From: Niabella sp.
GTDB lineage: Bacteria; Bacteroidota; Bacteroidia; Chitinophagales; Chitinophagaceae
Assembly: GCF_030150205.1 (NCBI RefSeq)
Contig: NZ_JASLGT010000016.1
Coordinates: 124,001 to 188,000 of the forward strand
Direction of reading: 5' to 3'
Length of the DNA: 64,000 nucleotides
Shown: positions 53,282-62,203 of the stretch, piece by piece
How positions within the stretch are numbered: the first letter of the stretch is position 1
Layout: every line of letters starts with the position of its first letter
Position numbers and translations under genes: made by a program
Notes under the pieces: generated by a model
Told to the model about the DNA's origin: nothing
Seen by the model: only the letters and a program-made list of their open reading frames with translations
Databases searched by the model: none

Positions 53282-54262
53282 ATGAAACATATCACCATCG
53301 TGGTGCCGGATTGCAGGGTTAATGTAAATACCATTGGTGGGGCCTATGATATCTTGTGTCGGGCCAATGAATACTGGAAGGAGGCGGGGCATCCGCCCTT
53401 ATTAAATATTGAAATTGCCGGCTTTGTTCCGGAGGTAAAATCGCATAACGGGTACCTGGCGATCCGTCCCGTTGATATCCGCCAGATCCGGCATACAGAC
53501 CTGGTTATGATACCGGCGGTACTGGGAGAATATGAAGAAGCCATACAGCAAAACCAGGAACTCATTGATTGGATCCGGCTGCAATACAAATGCGGAGCTG
53601 AAGTAGCCAGCATGTGTTCGGGAGGCTTTCTGCTTGCAGCTACCGGACTCCTGAAGAACCGAGCCTGTTCCATTCACTGGAATAAGGTAACGGAATTTGA
53701 GCGCATGTTCCCAGGGGTGAATATTGCCACGGGCAAGATCATTACCCATGAAAATGGCATCTATACCAATGGGGGTGCGTATTCATTCCTGAACCTGATG
53801 TTGTACCTGGTAGAAAACCTGTTCGATCGCTCCATTGCGATCCTTTGCTCAAAAGTTTTCCAGATCGAAGTGGAACGGACAACGCAATCGCCTTTTACGA
53901 TCTTCCAGGTACAGAAGGAACACGACGATGAACTGATTCAGCATGCACAAACCTATATTGAAGAACACCTGGATACCCGTATCTCTTTTGAAAAGTTAGC
54001 GGTACAGCTGGCAGTTAGCCGGCGCAACTTCGACCGGCGCTTTATTAAGGCCACCGGTAATACGCCTGTGGCCTATCTGCAACGGGTAAAGATCGAAGCG
54101 GCAAAAAAAGAACTGGAACGCGGACGTAAAACCATATTTGAGGTGATGACGGACGTAGGCTATACCGATGATAAAACCTTCCGCGATGTATTCCGGAAAA
54201 TAACCGGTTTGTCGCCTGCAGATTACCGGAGCCGGTATAACAAAGAACTGGTCAGCGCATAG
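53282..54262 (+). CDS. GlxA-family AraC-type transcriptional regulator (DJ-1/PfpI plus HTH)
   Basis: A 326-residue protein. The N-terminal DJ-1/PfpI domain (about 1-190) has the nucleophile-elbow cysteine in ASMCSGGFLLAATGLL. The C-terminal AraC domain (about 225-320) has FEKLAVQLAVSRRNFDRRFIKATGNTP and FEVMTDVGYTDDKTFRDVFRKITGLSPADYR. Such regulators sense small metabolites and activate neighbouring genes; the divergent SRPBCC pair is the likely target. The ATG at 53282 is favoured over one at 53249. Confidence 0.92.
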   Translation: MKHITIVVPDCRVNVNTIGGAYDILCRANEYWKEAGHPPLLNIEIAGFVPEVKSHNGYLAIRPVDIRQIRHTDLVMIPAVLGEYEEAIQQNQELIDWIRLQYKCGAEVASMCSGGFLLAATGLLKNRACSIHWNKVTEFERMFPGVNIATGKIITHENGIYTNGGAYSFLNLMLYLVENLFDRSIAILCSKVFQIEVERTTQSPFTIFQVQKEHDDELIQHAQTYIEEHLDTRISFEKLAVQLAVSRRNFDRRFIKATGNTPVAYLQRVKIEAAKKELERGRKTIFEVMTDVGYTDDKTFRDVFRKITGLSPADYRSRYNKELVSA

Positions 54263-54343
54263 CCCTGAACTGCCCGGAAAAATTGAATGGTGTTGATTAT
54301 TAATTTATTTTAAAAAGAATGTATTTATAAGTAAAAATATTTC

Positions 54344-54351
54344 TAAATTTG
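54344..54351 (+). promoter_or_regulatory. -7-like element before the AGE remnant/GMC operon
   Basis: TAAATTTG is a full -7 match at the edge of the AGE remnant. It may drive the remnant and the downstream GMC genes, or be a chance match in AT-rich DNA. Confidence 0.35.
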
Positions 54352-54900
54352 TTGGTGAAGGCCATAATCCGATTGCAGTGTATGGAAGCCGCCCGCCGGT
54401 ATTTTATGGACCTGGGCGAGCGGTTGGGCCGTCCGGAGCTGATAACAAAAGCGGTTGATATTACCATACAGATGATCGAATACGGATGGGATCTGCAATA
54501 CGGTGGAATTTTCTATTACAGGGACCGGCTGGAACATCCGTTGCAACAATTGGAGTGGGATCAGAAATTGTGGTGGGTACATATGGAAACACTGATATCG
54601 CTGCTGAAAGGCTATCAGCTCACCGGGTCTGAAAAATGCCTGAACTGGTTTAAAAAAATACACGATTATACCTGGGCACATTTTAAAGACGGGGAATATC
54701 CGGAATGGTTTGGGTATTTAAACAGGAGGGGTGAAGTATTACTGACATTGAAGGGCGGAAAATGGAAAGGTTGCTTTCATATACCCAGAGGGTTGTATCA
54801 ATGCTGGAAACACTGGAGAAGATTACGGCAGGCCCTGTTGGTGCATTTGCAGGTAATCCTTGCGTTTTTAAAAATGATCATTAACTTAGAGCAGTTTTAA
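54345..54900 (+). pseudogene. Decayed AGE-family (N-acylglucosamine 2-epimerase/cellobiose epimerase) gene, C-terminal half
   Basis: The frame from 54349 encodes MEAARRYFMDLGERLGRPEL, then GGIFYYRDRLEHPLQQLEWD, QKLWWVHMETLISLLKGYQ and GGKWKGCFHIPRGLYQCWK, the C-terminal half of an AGE (alpha/alpha)6-barrel epimerase of about 400 residues. Just upstream, another frame reads GEGHNPIAV, resembling the family GH-x-IE motif, which points to a frameshift near 54378. At the end, restoring one A after 54800 changes CWKHWRRL to CWKTLEKI, the family ending, so a second frameshift is likely. The N-terminal half is missing. Family members interconvert aldose epimers. Confidence 0.75.
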
Positions 54901-54975
54901 AAAATATTTATTTAACACCTGCTCATGCAGGTTGTTTGCCAGGCAACGCCGTTAGAACGGTTAAAAACGATTGTA

Positions 54976-56679
54976 ATGAGTGATCAGAATCCGGAACATG
55001 TTTTTGATGCCATCGTAGTAGGCTCAGGAATCAGCGGTGGATGGGCCGCAAAGGAACTTTGTGATAAAGGACTCAGGACCCTGGTATTGGACCGGGGAAA
55101 AGATGTAAAACATATCAAAGATTATCCAACGGCCATGAAGGCTCCATGGGAATTTCCACACAGGGGCCGGCTTCCGCTGAAAGTACTGGAAGAAAACCCC
55201 ATTGCGGCCCGTTGTTATGCGTACGATGAAACGGCTGCACATTTTTTTCTGAAGGACAAAGATCAGCCCTATATCCAGGAAAAACCTTTCGACTGGATCC
55301 GGCCGGACCAGGTGGGCGGCAAGTCGCTGATGTGGGCACGGCAAACACAGCGATGGAGCCGCTATGATTTTGAAGGCCCCGGCAGGGATGGCTTTGCGGT
55401 GGAATGGCCCTTTACCTATGACGAGCTGGCGCCCTGGTACAGCTATGTGGAGTTGTTTGCCGGCATCAGCGGTAACCGGGATGGACTGGATACACTTCCG
55501 GATGGTGAGTTTCTGCCACCCTGGGAAATGAACCGGGCAGAGCAGTCGATGCGTCAGAAAATTGAAGCCCGGCACCGCGACCGCAATGTGATCATTGGTC
55601 GCTGTGCACACCTTACAGCGCCCCAACAAATACATAAGGACCAGGGGCGGATGCAATGCCAGGCCCGGCACCTGTGCCAGCGGGGATGTCCCTTTGGCGG
55701 ATATTTCAGCTCCAATTCCTCCACGCTTCCCTGGGCTCAAAAAACAGGCAACCTTACGTTAAGGCCGGACGCTATTGTACATTCTGTTATCTATGATGAC
55801 ATCAAAGGGAAGGCAACCGGCGTTCGGGTGATTGATGCGCACACAAAAAAAATAACCGAATATTTTGCGAAAATTATTTTTATAAATGCTTCCACGTTAA
55901 GCACCAACCTGATCCTGCTCAATTCTGTTTCCAGAAGATTTCCAAACGGATTGGGAAATGATAATGGGTTACTGGGCAAATATATCGCCTTTCACAACTA
56001 CCGGGGAAATTTAAGCGCGTCCCTGGAAGGGATGGAGGATAGCTACTATTCCGGGAAAAGGCCCTGTGCGGTAATGATGCCGAATTTCCGGAATGTACAC
56101 CGGCAGGAAACCGATTTTCAAAGAGGATACATGGTCTTCTTTAGTGCAGGGCGCAGTGGCTGGGGGCATGGTGTTCCGGGCGCCCAGGCTGGCGGCGAAT
56201 TTAAAGCGGCAATAGCAGACCCCGGTGGCTGGGGCGTATATATGATGATGCAGGGGGAAACCATTCCCAGGGAGAGCAATCATGTACGGCTTAGTAAGGA
56301 TCAAACAGATCCATGGGGCATACCGCAACTGATCACTTCGGTGGGTTATGATGAAAATGACGAGCGGTTATTAAAGGACTTTTTAAATACCGGAGCTGAA
56401 ATGCTGGAAACGGCCGGTGCAAAGAACATTTCCGTAACAGACACCAAACAGGCGCCGGGCCTGGATATTCATGAGGTTGGAGGCGTGCGCATGGGTAAGG
56501 ATCCCGCAACCTCTTTGCTGAATAAATGGAACCAGCTGCATCATTGTCAGAATGTATTTGTTACCGATGGCGCCTGCATGGTATCTACCAGTACACAAAA
56601 TCCTTCATTAACCTTTATGGCCATTACTGCAAGGGCGGCCAATCATGCAGTGGAAGAACTAAAAAAAGGAAACCTTTAA
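54976..56679 (+). CDS. GMC-family FAD oxidoreductase (gluconate/glycoside dehydrogenase large subunit type)
   Basis: A 567-residue flavoprotein. The FAD-binding motif is FDAIVVGSGISGGWAAKEL at the N-terminus. A Cys-rich segment QARHLCQRGCPFGGYFSSNS is characteristic of the sugar dehydrogenase branch. The C-terminal GMC motif includes GLDIHEVGGVRMGKDPATS and VTDGACMVSTSTQNPSLTFMA. It has no export signal of its own; in this family it is carried out by the Tat-exported small subunit encoded 13 bases downstream. Homologues include glycoside 3-dehydrogenases. The ATG at 54976 is chosen over 54925. Confidence 0.92.
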   Translation: MSDQNPEHVFDAIVVGSGISGGWAAKELCDKGLRTLVLDRGKDVKHIKDYPTAMKAPWEFPHRGRLPLKVLEENPIAARCYAYDETAAHFFLKDKDQPYIQEKPFDWIRPDQVGGKSLMWARQTQRWSRYDFEGPGRDGFAVEWPFTYDELAPWYSYVELFAGISGNRDGLDTLPDGEFLPPWEMNRAEQSMRQKIEARHRDRNVIIGRCAHLTAPQQIHKDQGRMQCQARHLCQRGCPFGGYFSSNSSTLPWAQKTGNLTLRPDAIVHSVIYDDIKGKATGVRVIDAHTKKITEYFAKIIFINASTLSTNLILLNSVSRRFPNGLGNDNGLLGKYIAFHNYRGNLSASLEGMEDSYYSGKRPCAVMMPNFRNVHRQETDFQRGYMVFFSAGRSGWGHGVPGAQAGGEFKAAIADPGGWGVYMMMQGETIPRESNHVRLSKDQTDPWGIPQLITSVGYDENDERLLKDFLNTGAEMLETAGAKNISVTDTKQAPGLDIHEVGGVRMGKDPATSLLNKWNQLHHCQNVFVTDGACMVSTSTQNPSLTFMAITARAANHAVEELKKGNL

Positions 56680-56692
56680 AATCATAAACCGG

Positions 56693-57256
56693 ATGCACAG
56701 GAGAAAAGCGATTTCATTATTGAGTTTACTGGCAGGAGGAACTGCCTTTGGATTTTCCGGAATGCTTACCGGCTGTAACAAACCGGAGCGGAGCACGGGG
56801 ATCTTAAAAAAGGAAGACATAAAGTTGTTGGACCAGGTTGGCGATGCCCTGCTGCCTGCAACGCCTGGCGTGCCTGGAGCCGCCGCCGCCAGGGTGGGCG
56901 ACTATATTCAATCCATTGTAACCGACTGTTTTCATAAAAAGGATCAGGACTTCTTTTTAGCGGGTATGACCCGGCTCAGGGAAACGATTCACCAGAAAGC
57001 GGGTAAATCCTTTGAGCAGCTTCCGGATGCTGAAAAACAGCAGATGATTTTGTTCCTCGATGAACAGGCCACCACCTATAAACCTGCTAAACCGGAAGAC
57101 CCGCAGCGGCATTATTATGCAACCATAAAAGGATTGATCATTACCGGTTACTTTACATCGGAAGCAGGCGCTACAAAAGCATTAAGATATGTGCCGGTAC
57201 CCGGTAAGTTCAGCGGCGATATTCCGTTTAAGCCCGGCGATAAAGCGTTTGTATAA
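56693..57256 (+). CDS. Gluconate 2-dehydrogenase subunit 3-like Tat lipoprotein
   Basis: A 187-residue small subunit partner of GMC dehydrogenases. The N-terminus HRRKAISLLSLLAGGTAFGF has the twin-arginine motif and hydrophobic core, followed by a lipobox-like LTGC. The mature part contains LLDQVGDALLPATPGVPGAAAA and a long helical region, the gluconate_2-dh3 pattern. It is thought to carry the flavoprotein through Tat. Tight spacing (13 bases) to the GMC gene supports a complex. Confidence 0.88.
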   Translation: MHRRKAISLLSLLAGGTAFGFSGMLTGCNKPERSTGILKKEDIKLLDQVGDALLPATPGVPGAAAARVGDYIQSIVTDCFHKKDQDFFLAGMTRLRETIHQKAGKSFEQLPDAEKQQMILFLDEQATTYKPAKPEDPQRHYYATIKGLIITGYFTSEAGATKALRYVPVPGKFSGDIPFKPGDKAFV

Positions 57257-57309
57257 CAACAGGATGCCGGGAGCATATACATTTTATTCAGGAACAAAAA
57301 GTAAACAAC

Positions 57310-58365
57310 ATGGATCATACAGGCAGCCGGCGCTCTTTTATAAAACAGGCCACACTGGCTGGAGTGGGAATGACACTGGGTTTAAAGGGCTATGCATTAA
57401 CACCGCGGCAGGTGCTGGAAGCAGCGCCTGAAGGAAAAAGGATCGGGGTCATTGGCCTGGATACCGAACATGGACCGGCATTTGCACGCCTGTTAAACGC
57501 ACCGGATGCTTCAAAGGAGCTGGGCGGATTTAAGATTGTGGCAGCTACACCCAGAGGGAGTAAGGACATTCGGTCCAGCGTGGACATGATTCCCCGGAAT
57601 ACGGAAGCGATAAAGGCCCAGGGGGTAACGATCGTAAATACCATCGGTGAATTATTGCCCTTGGTTGACCTGGTGATGCTGGAAACCAATGATGGGCGGC
57701 TGCACCTGGAACAGGCATTGCCCGTTTTCAAAGCAGGAAAGCCCATGTTTATCGATAAACCCATCGCTGCATCGTTAAAAGATACACTTTCCATTTATCG
57801 CGCTGCTGAAAAATACCGCGTTCCCATTTTTTCTTCATCAACACTGCGTTATATCCCTTCTGTACAGGAAGTAGTACAGGGGAAGATTGGAAAGGTTATG
57901 GGTGCAGATGTGTTTTCGCCCACGCCGGTAGAACCTACCCATCCCGACCTTTTCTGGTATGGGGTGCACGGCGTGGAAATGTTGTACACGATGTTGGATG
58001 CGAATTGCAGGGAGGTTACAAGAACCTATACACCCATGTCGGATATGGTGGTGGGTATCTGGGATGACCAGCGGATCGGAACGTTAAGAGGATTGCGCAA
58101 TAACTCCTGGAGCTTTGGCGGTTATGCCTATGGGGATAAAGGTCAGCGTGCCACTCTGGGCGATTTTACCGGTTATGCCCCGCTGGTTCCGGCCATTATC
58201 GATTTCTTTAAAACCGGCAAATCACCGGTGCCTAAAGAACAAACGATCGGGGCCATTGCCTTTATGGAAGCCGCCGAAATCAGCAAACAAAAAAATGGCG
58301 CGTCGATCCGGATCGGTCAGGTAATGGACGCTGCTGAAAAACAAAGCCGGAAGCAATCGATTTGA
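57310..58365 (+). CDS. Tat-exported Gfo/Idh/MocA family oxidoreductase
   Basis: A 351-residue protein with a classic Tat signal SRRSFIKQATLAGVGMTLG. The Rossmann half includes RIGVIGLDTEHGPAFARLLN, and the substrate domain includes KPMFIDKPIAASLKDTLSIY and VFSPTPVEPTHPDLFWYGVHGVEML, a Gfo/Idh/MocA pattern with the EKP-type motif changed to DKP. Together with the GMC pair it suggests periplasmic oxidation and reduction of a sugar, for example via 3-keto-glycosides. It lies 53 bases after the subunit-3 gene. Confidence 0.9.
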   Translation: MDHTGSRRSFIKQATLAGVGMTLGLKGYALTPRQVLEAAPEGKRIGVIGLDTEHGPAFARLLNAPDASKELGGFKIVAATPRGSKDIRSSVDMIPRNTEAIKAQGVTIVNTIGELLPLVDLVMLETNDGRLHLEQALPVFKAGKPMFIDKPIAASLKDTLSIYRAAEKYRVPIFSSSTLRYIPSVQEVVQGKIGKVMGADVFSPTPVEPTHPDLFWYGVHGVEMLYTMLDANCREVTRTYTPMSDMVVGIWDDQRIGTLRGLRNNSWSFGGYAYGDKGQRATLGDFTGYAPLVPAIIDFFKTGKSPVPKEQTIGAIAFMEAAEISKQKNGASIRIGQVMDAAEKQSRKQSI

Positions 58366-58846
58366 TATGTTGGGGGCATTTCAGGTTTGAGGTCTAATAT
58401 CAGTCTTGTTTAACATCCGATGTCAGATCACTGGTCCCGTACGCAATCAACTGATGACTGAAAACTGATCGCTGAAGACTGGTTCAAGGTTTAAAGTTTA
58501 AGGTTAGATCGTTTGGCTCCTGATGCCAGCGGATCAATGCTGAACGCTAAAAGCTGAATGCTAAGTGCTGGTTTGCCAGATCACCGATCCCGTACGCAAT
58601 CAACTGATAACTGAAAACTGATCGCTGAAAACTGTGTTCAGGTTTAGATCCGTTTTACACCCGATGCCAGATCACCGATCCCGTACGCAATTAACTGATA
58701 ACTGAAAACTGATAACTGAAAACTGATCGCTGAAAACTGTGTTCAGATTTAAATCCGTTTTACACCTGATGCGCATTCCATTTCCACATCTTCACATTTT
58801 CACATTTTCACATTTCCATATCTTCAAATTTTCAAATTTCACCCGC
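58366..58846. repeat. Composite repeat array before the ROK regulator
   Basis: Three units share CCCGTACGCAAT followed by AACTGAT heptamers (near 58436, 58589 and 58680), plus the blocks GATCCGTTTTACACCCGATG and TTCAAGGTTTAAAGTTTAAGG. It ends with a pyrimidine-rich run (CACATTTTCACATTTTCACA then TTCAAATTTTCAAATTTC) right at the ROK stop codon. The same order is seen at 30545-31215. No gene is seen. Confidence 0.9.
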
Positions 58847-60061
58847 TTACAACAGCAGCTTATTCCGCGCAATAAGACAACCGCCGATCAGGCCCGCTTT
58901 TTCACCCAGTTCAGATAGTACCAGTTTGGTATCCTGGCTTACAAGATTCAGGGAATATTTATTCAGGGCGCTTTTAACAGCCAAATAAATATAATCGCCC
59001 GTGGTTGCCAGTGTGCCTCCCAGGATCACCATTTCGGAGTTAAGAATATTGATCAGTACCGCAATGCCCCTGCCGATTTTTTCCCCGATGGCCGCCAACA
59101 GTTCAATAGACAGCATGTCTTCATTTTTAGCAGCGTCGATGATATCATTGAGCCGGATATCTTTTTTAGCACCGATACTGGATTTAACACCCGCGTCTAT
59201 TTTTTCTTTAAACAGTCGTAATAAGGCAGTACCAGACGCTTCTGTTTCCAGGCATCCTTTTTTACCGCAATGACACATGATCTCATTATTAAAGAACGGG
59301 ATGTGGCCAATTTCGCCGCTAAACCCTGATTTTCCATAATACACCTGGCCTTCAATCATAATACCCAATCCAAGCCCATAATCGAGGTTCATAAACAACA
59401 CATTCTTCTCATTTTTTACAATGCCCTTATGAAATTCACCGTAAGCCATAGCCCGGGAATCGTTTTCAATGAAGCTTTTAATGCCCAGTTGCTTTTCAAG
59501 CAGGGCGCTCAGGGGCTGCTCATTAAAATGAAAGTAGCTATAGCTGGCGCCGCTATTGGTATTGATGCGTCCGCCCAGGTTCACACAAAGCGACAGGATC
59601 TTATGCTTGTCCACATTTGCGGTTTTGATAAAATCCTTAATCAGCTTAATCAGGTTGTTCAGCGAAGCCTCATTGTTTTCAAGCAGGAACGGGGTTTTCA
59701 TATTGGCCTTGCGGAGGTTCTTCTGAAAATCGAGCAGCCCGATGTTTACATAGTAGGGCTTTACATCAATGCCAATAAAGAAGCAGGAGTCGGCCACAAG
59801 GCCATAGATACTGGCGGGCCGTCCACCGGTTGAATCAACCTTTCCATAATCGCTGATCAATCCTTCCTCGATCAGCTCATTGATGAGGCTGGTTGTTTTA
59901 GGCGTGCTGATATTGATGGCCTGGGCCAGCTCCGCAATAATGGCTTCCCCGTTTTTATCCAGGTAACTGATGATCTTTCTTTTCCGCGACTTGTTTTTGT
60001 AAGCTACTCCGGTTGATAGTTCATCTGAAAAAAAATCGTATTCCTTTTTCTTCTTAGCCAT
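58847..60061 (-). CDS. ROK-family transcriptional regulator (NagC/XylR type)
   Basis: A 404-residue protein. A winged HTH (about 28-80, IISYLDKNGEAIIAELAQAI) precedes an ROK sugar-kinase-like domain. The zinc site is present (His253 in GEIGHIPF; Cys263, Cys265 and Cys270 in MCHCGKKGCLE). The ATP-binding LDYGLGLGIM stretch is modified, as in regulators. It probably represses the divergently oriented or neighbouring sugar genes and is released by a sugar or its phosphate; the MFS porter next door is the clearest target. Confidence 0.92.
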   Translation of the reverse strand: MAKKKKEYDFFSDELSTGVAYKNKSRKRKIISYLDKNGEAIIAELAQAINISTPKTTSLINELIEEGLISDYGKVDSTGGRPASIYGLVADSCFFIGIDVKPYYVNIGLLDFQKNLRKANMKTPFLLENNEASLNNLIKLIKDFIKTANVDKHKILSLCVNLGGRINTNSGASYSYFHFNEQPLSALLEKQLGIKSFIENDSRAMAYGEFHKGIVKNEKNVLFMNLDYGLGLGIMIEGQVYYGKSGFSGEIGHIPFFNNEIMCHCGKKGCLETEASGTALLRLFKEKIDAGVKSSIGAKKDIRLNDIIDAAKNEDMLSIELLAAIGEKIGRGIAVLINILNSEMVILGGTLATTGDYIYLAVKSALNKYSLNLVSQDTKLVLSELGEKAGLIGGCLIARNKLLL

Positions 60062-60247
60062 GGGTCGTTTTCTGTTTCGTTTTATTGATGCATTTTAAAA
60101 CGCACCTTAATTTTTATTCGTGCTCAGGTATATTGCAATGACAGGCACCCGAGCTACGGGAACGATTTTTTCCGCAGTTCTGTATTGGAACGCCTGATTC
60201 GTTATCAACATCTCCCTGTATATGCACAGTGCAGCAAAAGTACAGGA

Positions 60248-61600
60248 TCACACATGGATCGATTCAATTTCTTCAAGTGAGACCCCCTTTGTTTCAAAGA
60301 TAAATTTATAAACAAATAGGAATGAAATAAAATTAAATACCGCATACAGTCCGAAAGTGCCCGCACCACCAAGCCGCGACAGCAGCATGGGAAACGTAAG
60401 CGAAACCAGGAAATTCATCCCCCAGTTAGCAAAAGTGGCAATAGAGCTGGCTGTGCCACGGATACTGTTTGGAAAAATTTCGGCTATATATACCCAGATG
60501 GTGGCGCCCCAGGACACGGCAAAGAACGCGATGTAGATTAAAATAAGAAACAGCACAAAGTAATTGTCCAGGGCATTCCTGTAAAAGATAATACTTAATA
60601 CCACCATGGAAATGGCCATCGCCAGGGAACCAAAAAGCATCAGTTTTTTTCTTCCCAGTTTATCAATAAAGAAAAGTGCAAGTAAGGTAAATACCAGGTT
60701 AATGATACCGGTAAGTACGGTTTGAAAAAGGATACTGCTACCGGTTTGTGTTTGTTCAAATATTTTTGGGGCATAGTAAAAGATAATATTGATGCCGGTA
60801 AGCTGCGCAATGCCCGCAAACGTAATACCGATCAACAGGCGTTTCCGGTTTTTAAGCGCAAATACTTCTTTCCAGTTTGTTTTTGGTATGCCAGGGCTAT
60901 TAATATGCATCTTTACATGTTGTAATACCGCGTCCACTTCTGCTGCACGGTAAAATAACCGGAGGATGCGTACCGCCTTTGCTTCCTTATTGCGGGTAAG
61001 CAGCCAGCGGGGGCTTTCGGGTACCAGCAGCAGGCCTGTAAAGAAAATAATGGCCGGTATAAGCTGCGCTTCAAACATCAGCCGCCAGTAATTATCCGCG
61101 TCCGTATGAAACAGATCCCTGGCAAAACCGGTGTTTGCAATGATCCAATTAGAGGCAAAGGCCAGCAGGATCCCGGTAACAATCGTGATCTGTTGCATCA
61201 TCGTAAGCCGTCCTCTTTCTTTTGCGGGTGCAATTTCTGAAATATAAATAGGACAGATAACCGACGCCATACCTACGGCAACACCTCCAATGATCCGGAA
61301 CAGCACCAGTACCTGGGCACTTTGGGCCCGGCCTGAGCCGATAGCACAGATCAGGAAAAAAAGAGCGGAGAGCAGCAGCAGGGGTTTGCGGCCAAACCGG
61401 TCGGCCAGGTGCCCTACAAACAAGGCTCCGATTACACAGCCTACAAGGGCAGAGCTTACCACCCATCCCAGCGCGGCTTCACCCAGGTGAAAGACCCGTT
61501 CAAGGTCGGTAAGGGTGCCGGAGATCACGGCCGTATCAAAGCCAAAAAGCAGCCCGCCCAGGGCAACGGTAATACTGACTAAAAGAATATATCTGTTCAT
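60248..61600 (-). CDS. MFS sugar porter (XylE/GLUT-like)
   Basis: A 450-residue inner-membrane transporter with 12 predicted helices. Sugar-porter motifs: GGLLFGFDTAVISGTL in helix 1, GHLADRFGRKPLLL between helices 2 and 3, VPESPRWLL in the central loop, and FFIDKLGRKKLMLFG in the second half. It takes up a hexose or pentose by proton coupling. The ATG at 61600 is preferred to an upstream one at 61675. It is transcribed toward the ROK gene, 186 bases away. Confidence 0.93.
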   Translation of the reverse strand: MNRYILLVSITVALGGLLFGFDTAVISGTLTDLERVFHLGEAALGWVVSSALVGCVIGALFVGHLADRFGRKPLLLLSALFFLICAIGSGRAQSAQVLVLFRIIGGVAVGMASVICPIYISEIAPAKERGRLTMMQQITIVTGILLAFASNWIIANTGFARDLFHTDADNYWRLMFEAQLIPAIIFFTGLLLVPESPRWLLTRNKEAKAVRILRLFYRAAEVDAVLQHVKMHINSPGIPKTNWKEVFALKNRKRLLIGITFAGIAQLTGINIIFYYAPKIFEQTQTGSSILFQTVLTGIINLVFTLLALFFIDKLGRKKLMLFGSLAMAISMVVLSIIFYRNALDNYFVLFLILIYIAFFAVSWGATIWVYIAEIFPNSIRGTASSIATFANWGMNFLVSLTFPMLLSRLGGAGTFGLYAVFNFISFLFVYKFIFETKGVSLEEIESIHV

Positions 61601-62203
61601 ATGGTTGGTTTGTAGCCGGTTGTCAGATCTTTTATGAGTCTGAATACGGGAAGCCTGTTCGTTATGATGCTGCAAATATGGTTGATTAATAAAAAAATTT
61701 AAAAACTTTTATTTTTTTGGATAAAAGGAAGCAGCCTGCAATGCCGCAATCCATGCGGATACCGCGGAGGATATAACGATTGCGACCTTATACAACCCGC
61801 TGCCACACTGCGTTTTTCTGTGTTTGGGCGTGTATCCGAAGTAAAAAGGTCATTTAGTATACAATATTTATAATTTTTTTTTAAAATAAATTGATTATAT
61901 TAAATTTATTTATTTTATTTGGTTCGAAATAACGATTGGCTTACCACGCTAACAACCTTTGTGGTGTACGGGCAGCGAAAATGCTTTTTGGAGCCGGCTG
62001 AAGGAATGCTTGTAACGAGTTGCGCTTCCCGGCGAAATAAAGTCCACAAAGTAACGCTGTGCAACACCTGGTCTGCTTACCGTTAGGAGGGACCAGCAAA
62101 AGGGAAATAGTTTTGGGGAAGTCGGGTAACCTATCGAAGTTATTTTTCCTGTTTTCGGCCGGTCCCCTTAATTTTAAAAAATAACAGCAACCTGCTATAC
62201 AAA
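61601..62203. other. 603-base gap between the divergent sugar porter and DUF4855 genes
   Basis: The stretch contains two AT-rich patches likely to hold the divergent promoters (61678-61725 and 61855-61925). A GC-richer block (61940-62180) gives an unrecognised 89-codon frame on the - strand (61941-62210). That block looks like degraded or repetitive DNA, without a start signal or family motifs, so I do not call a gene. Confidence 0.45.

Noticed and set aside
55024..55740. A 238-codon open frame on the - strand opposite the GMC gene
   Set aside because: Lies wholly inside the well supported GMC oxidoreductase; no family features.
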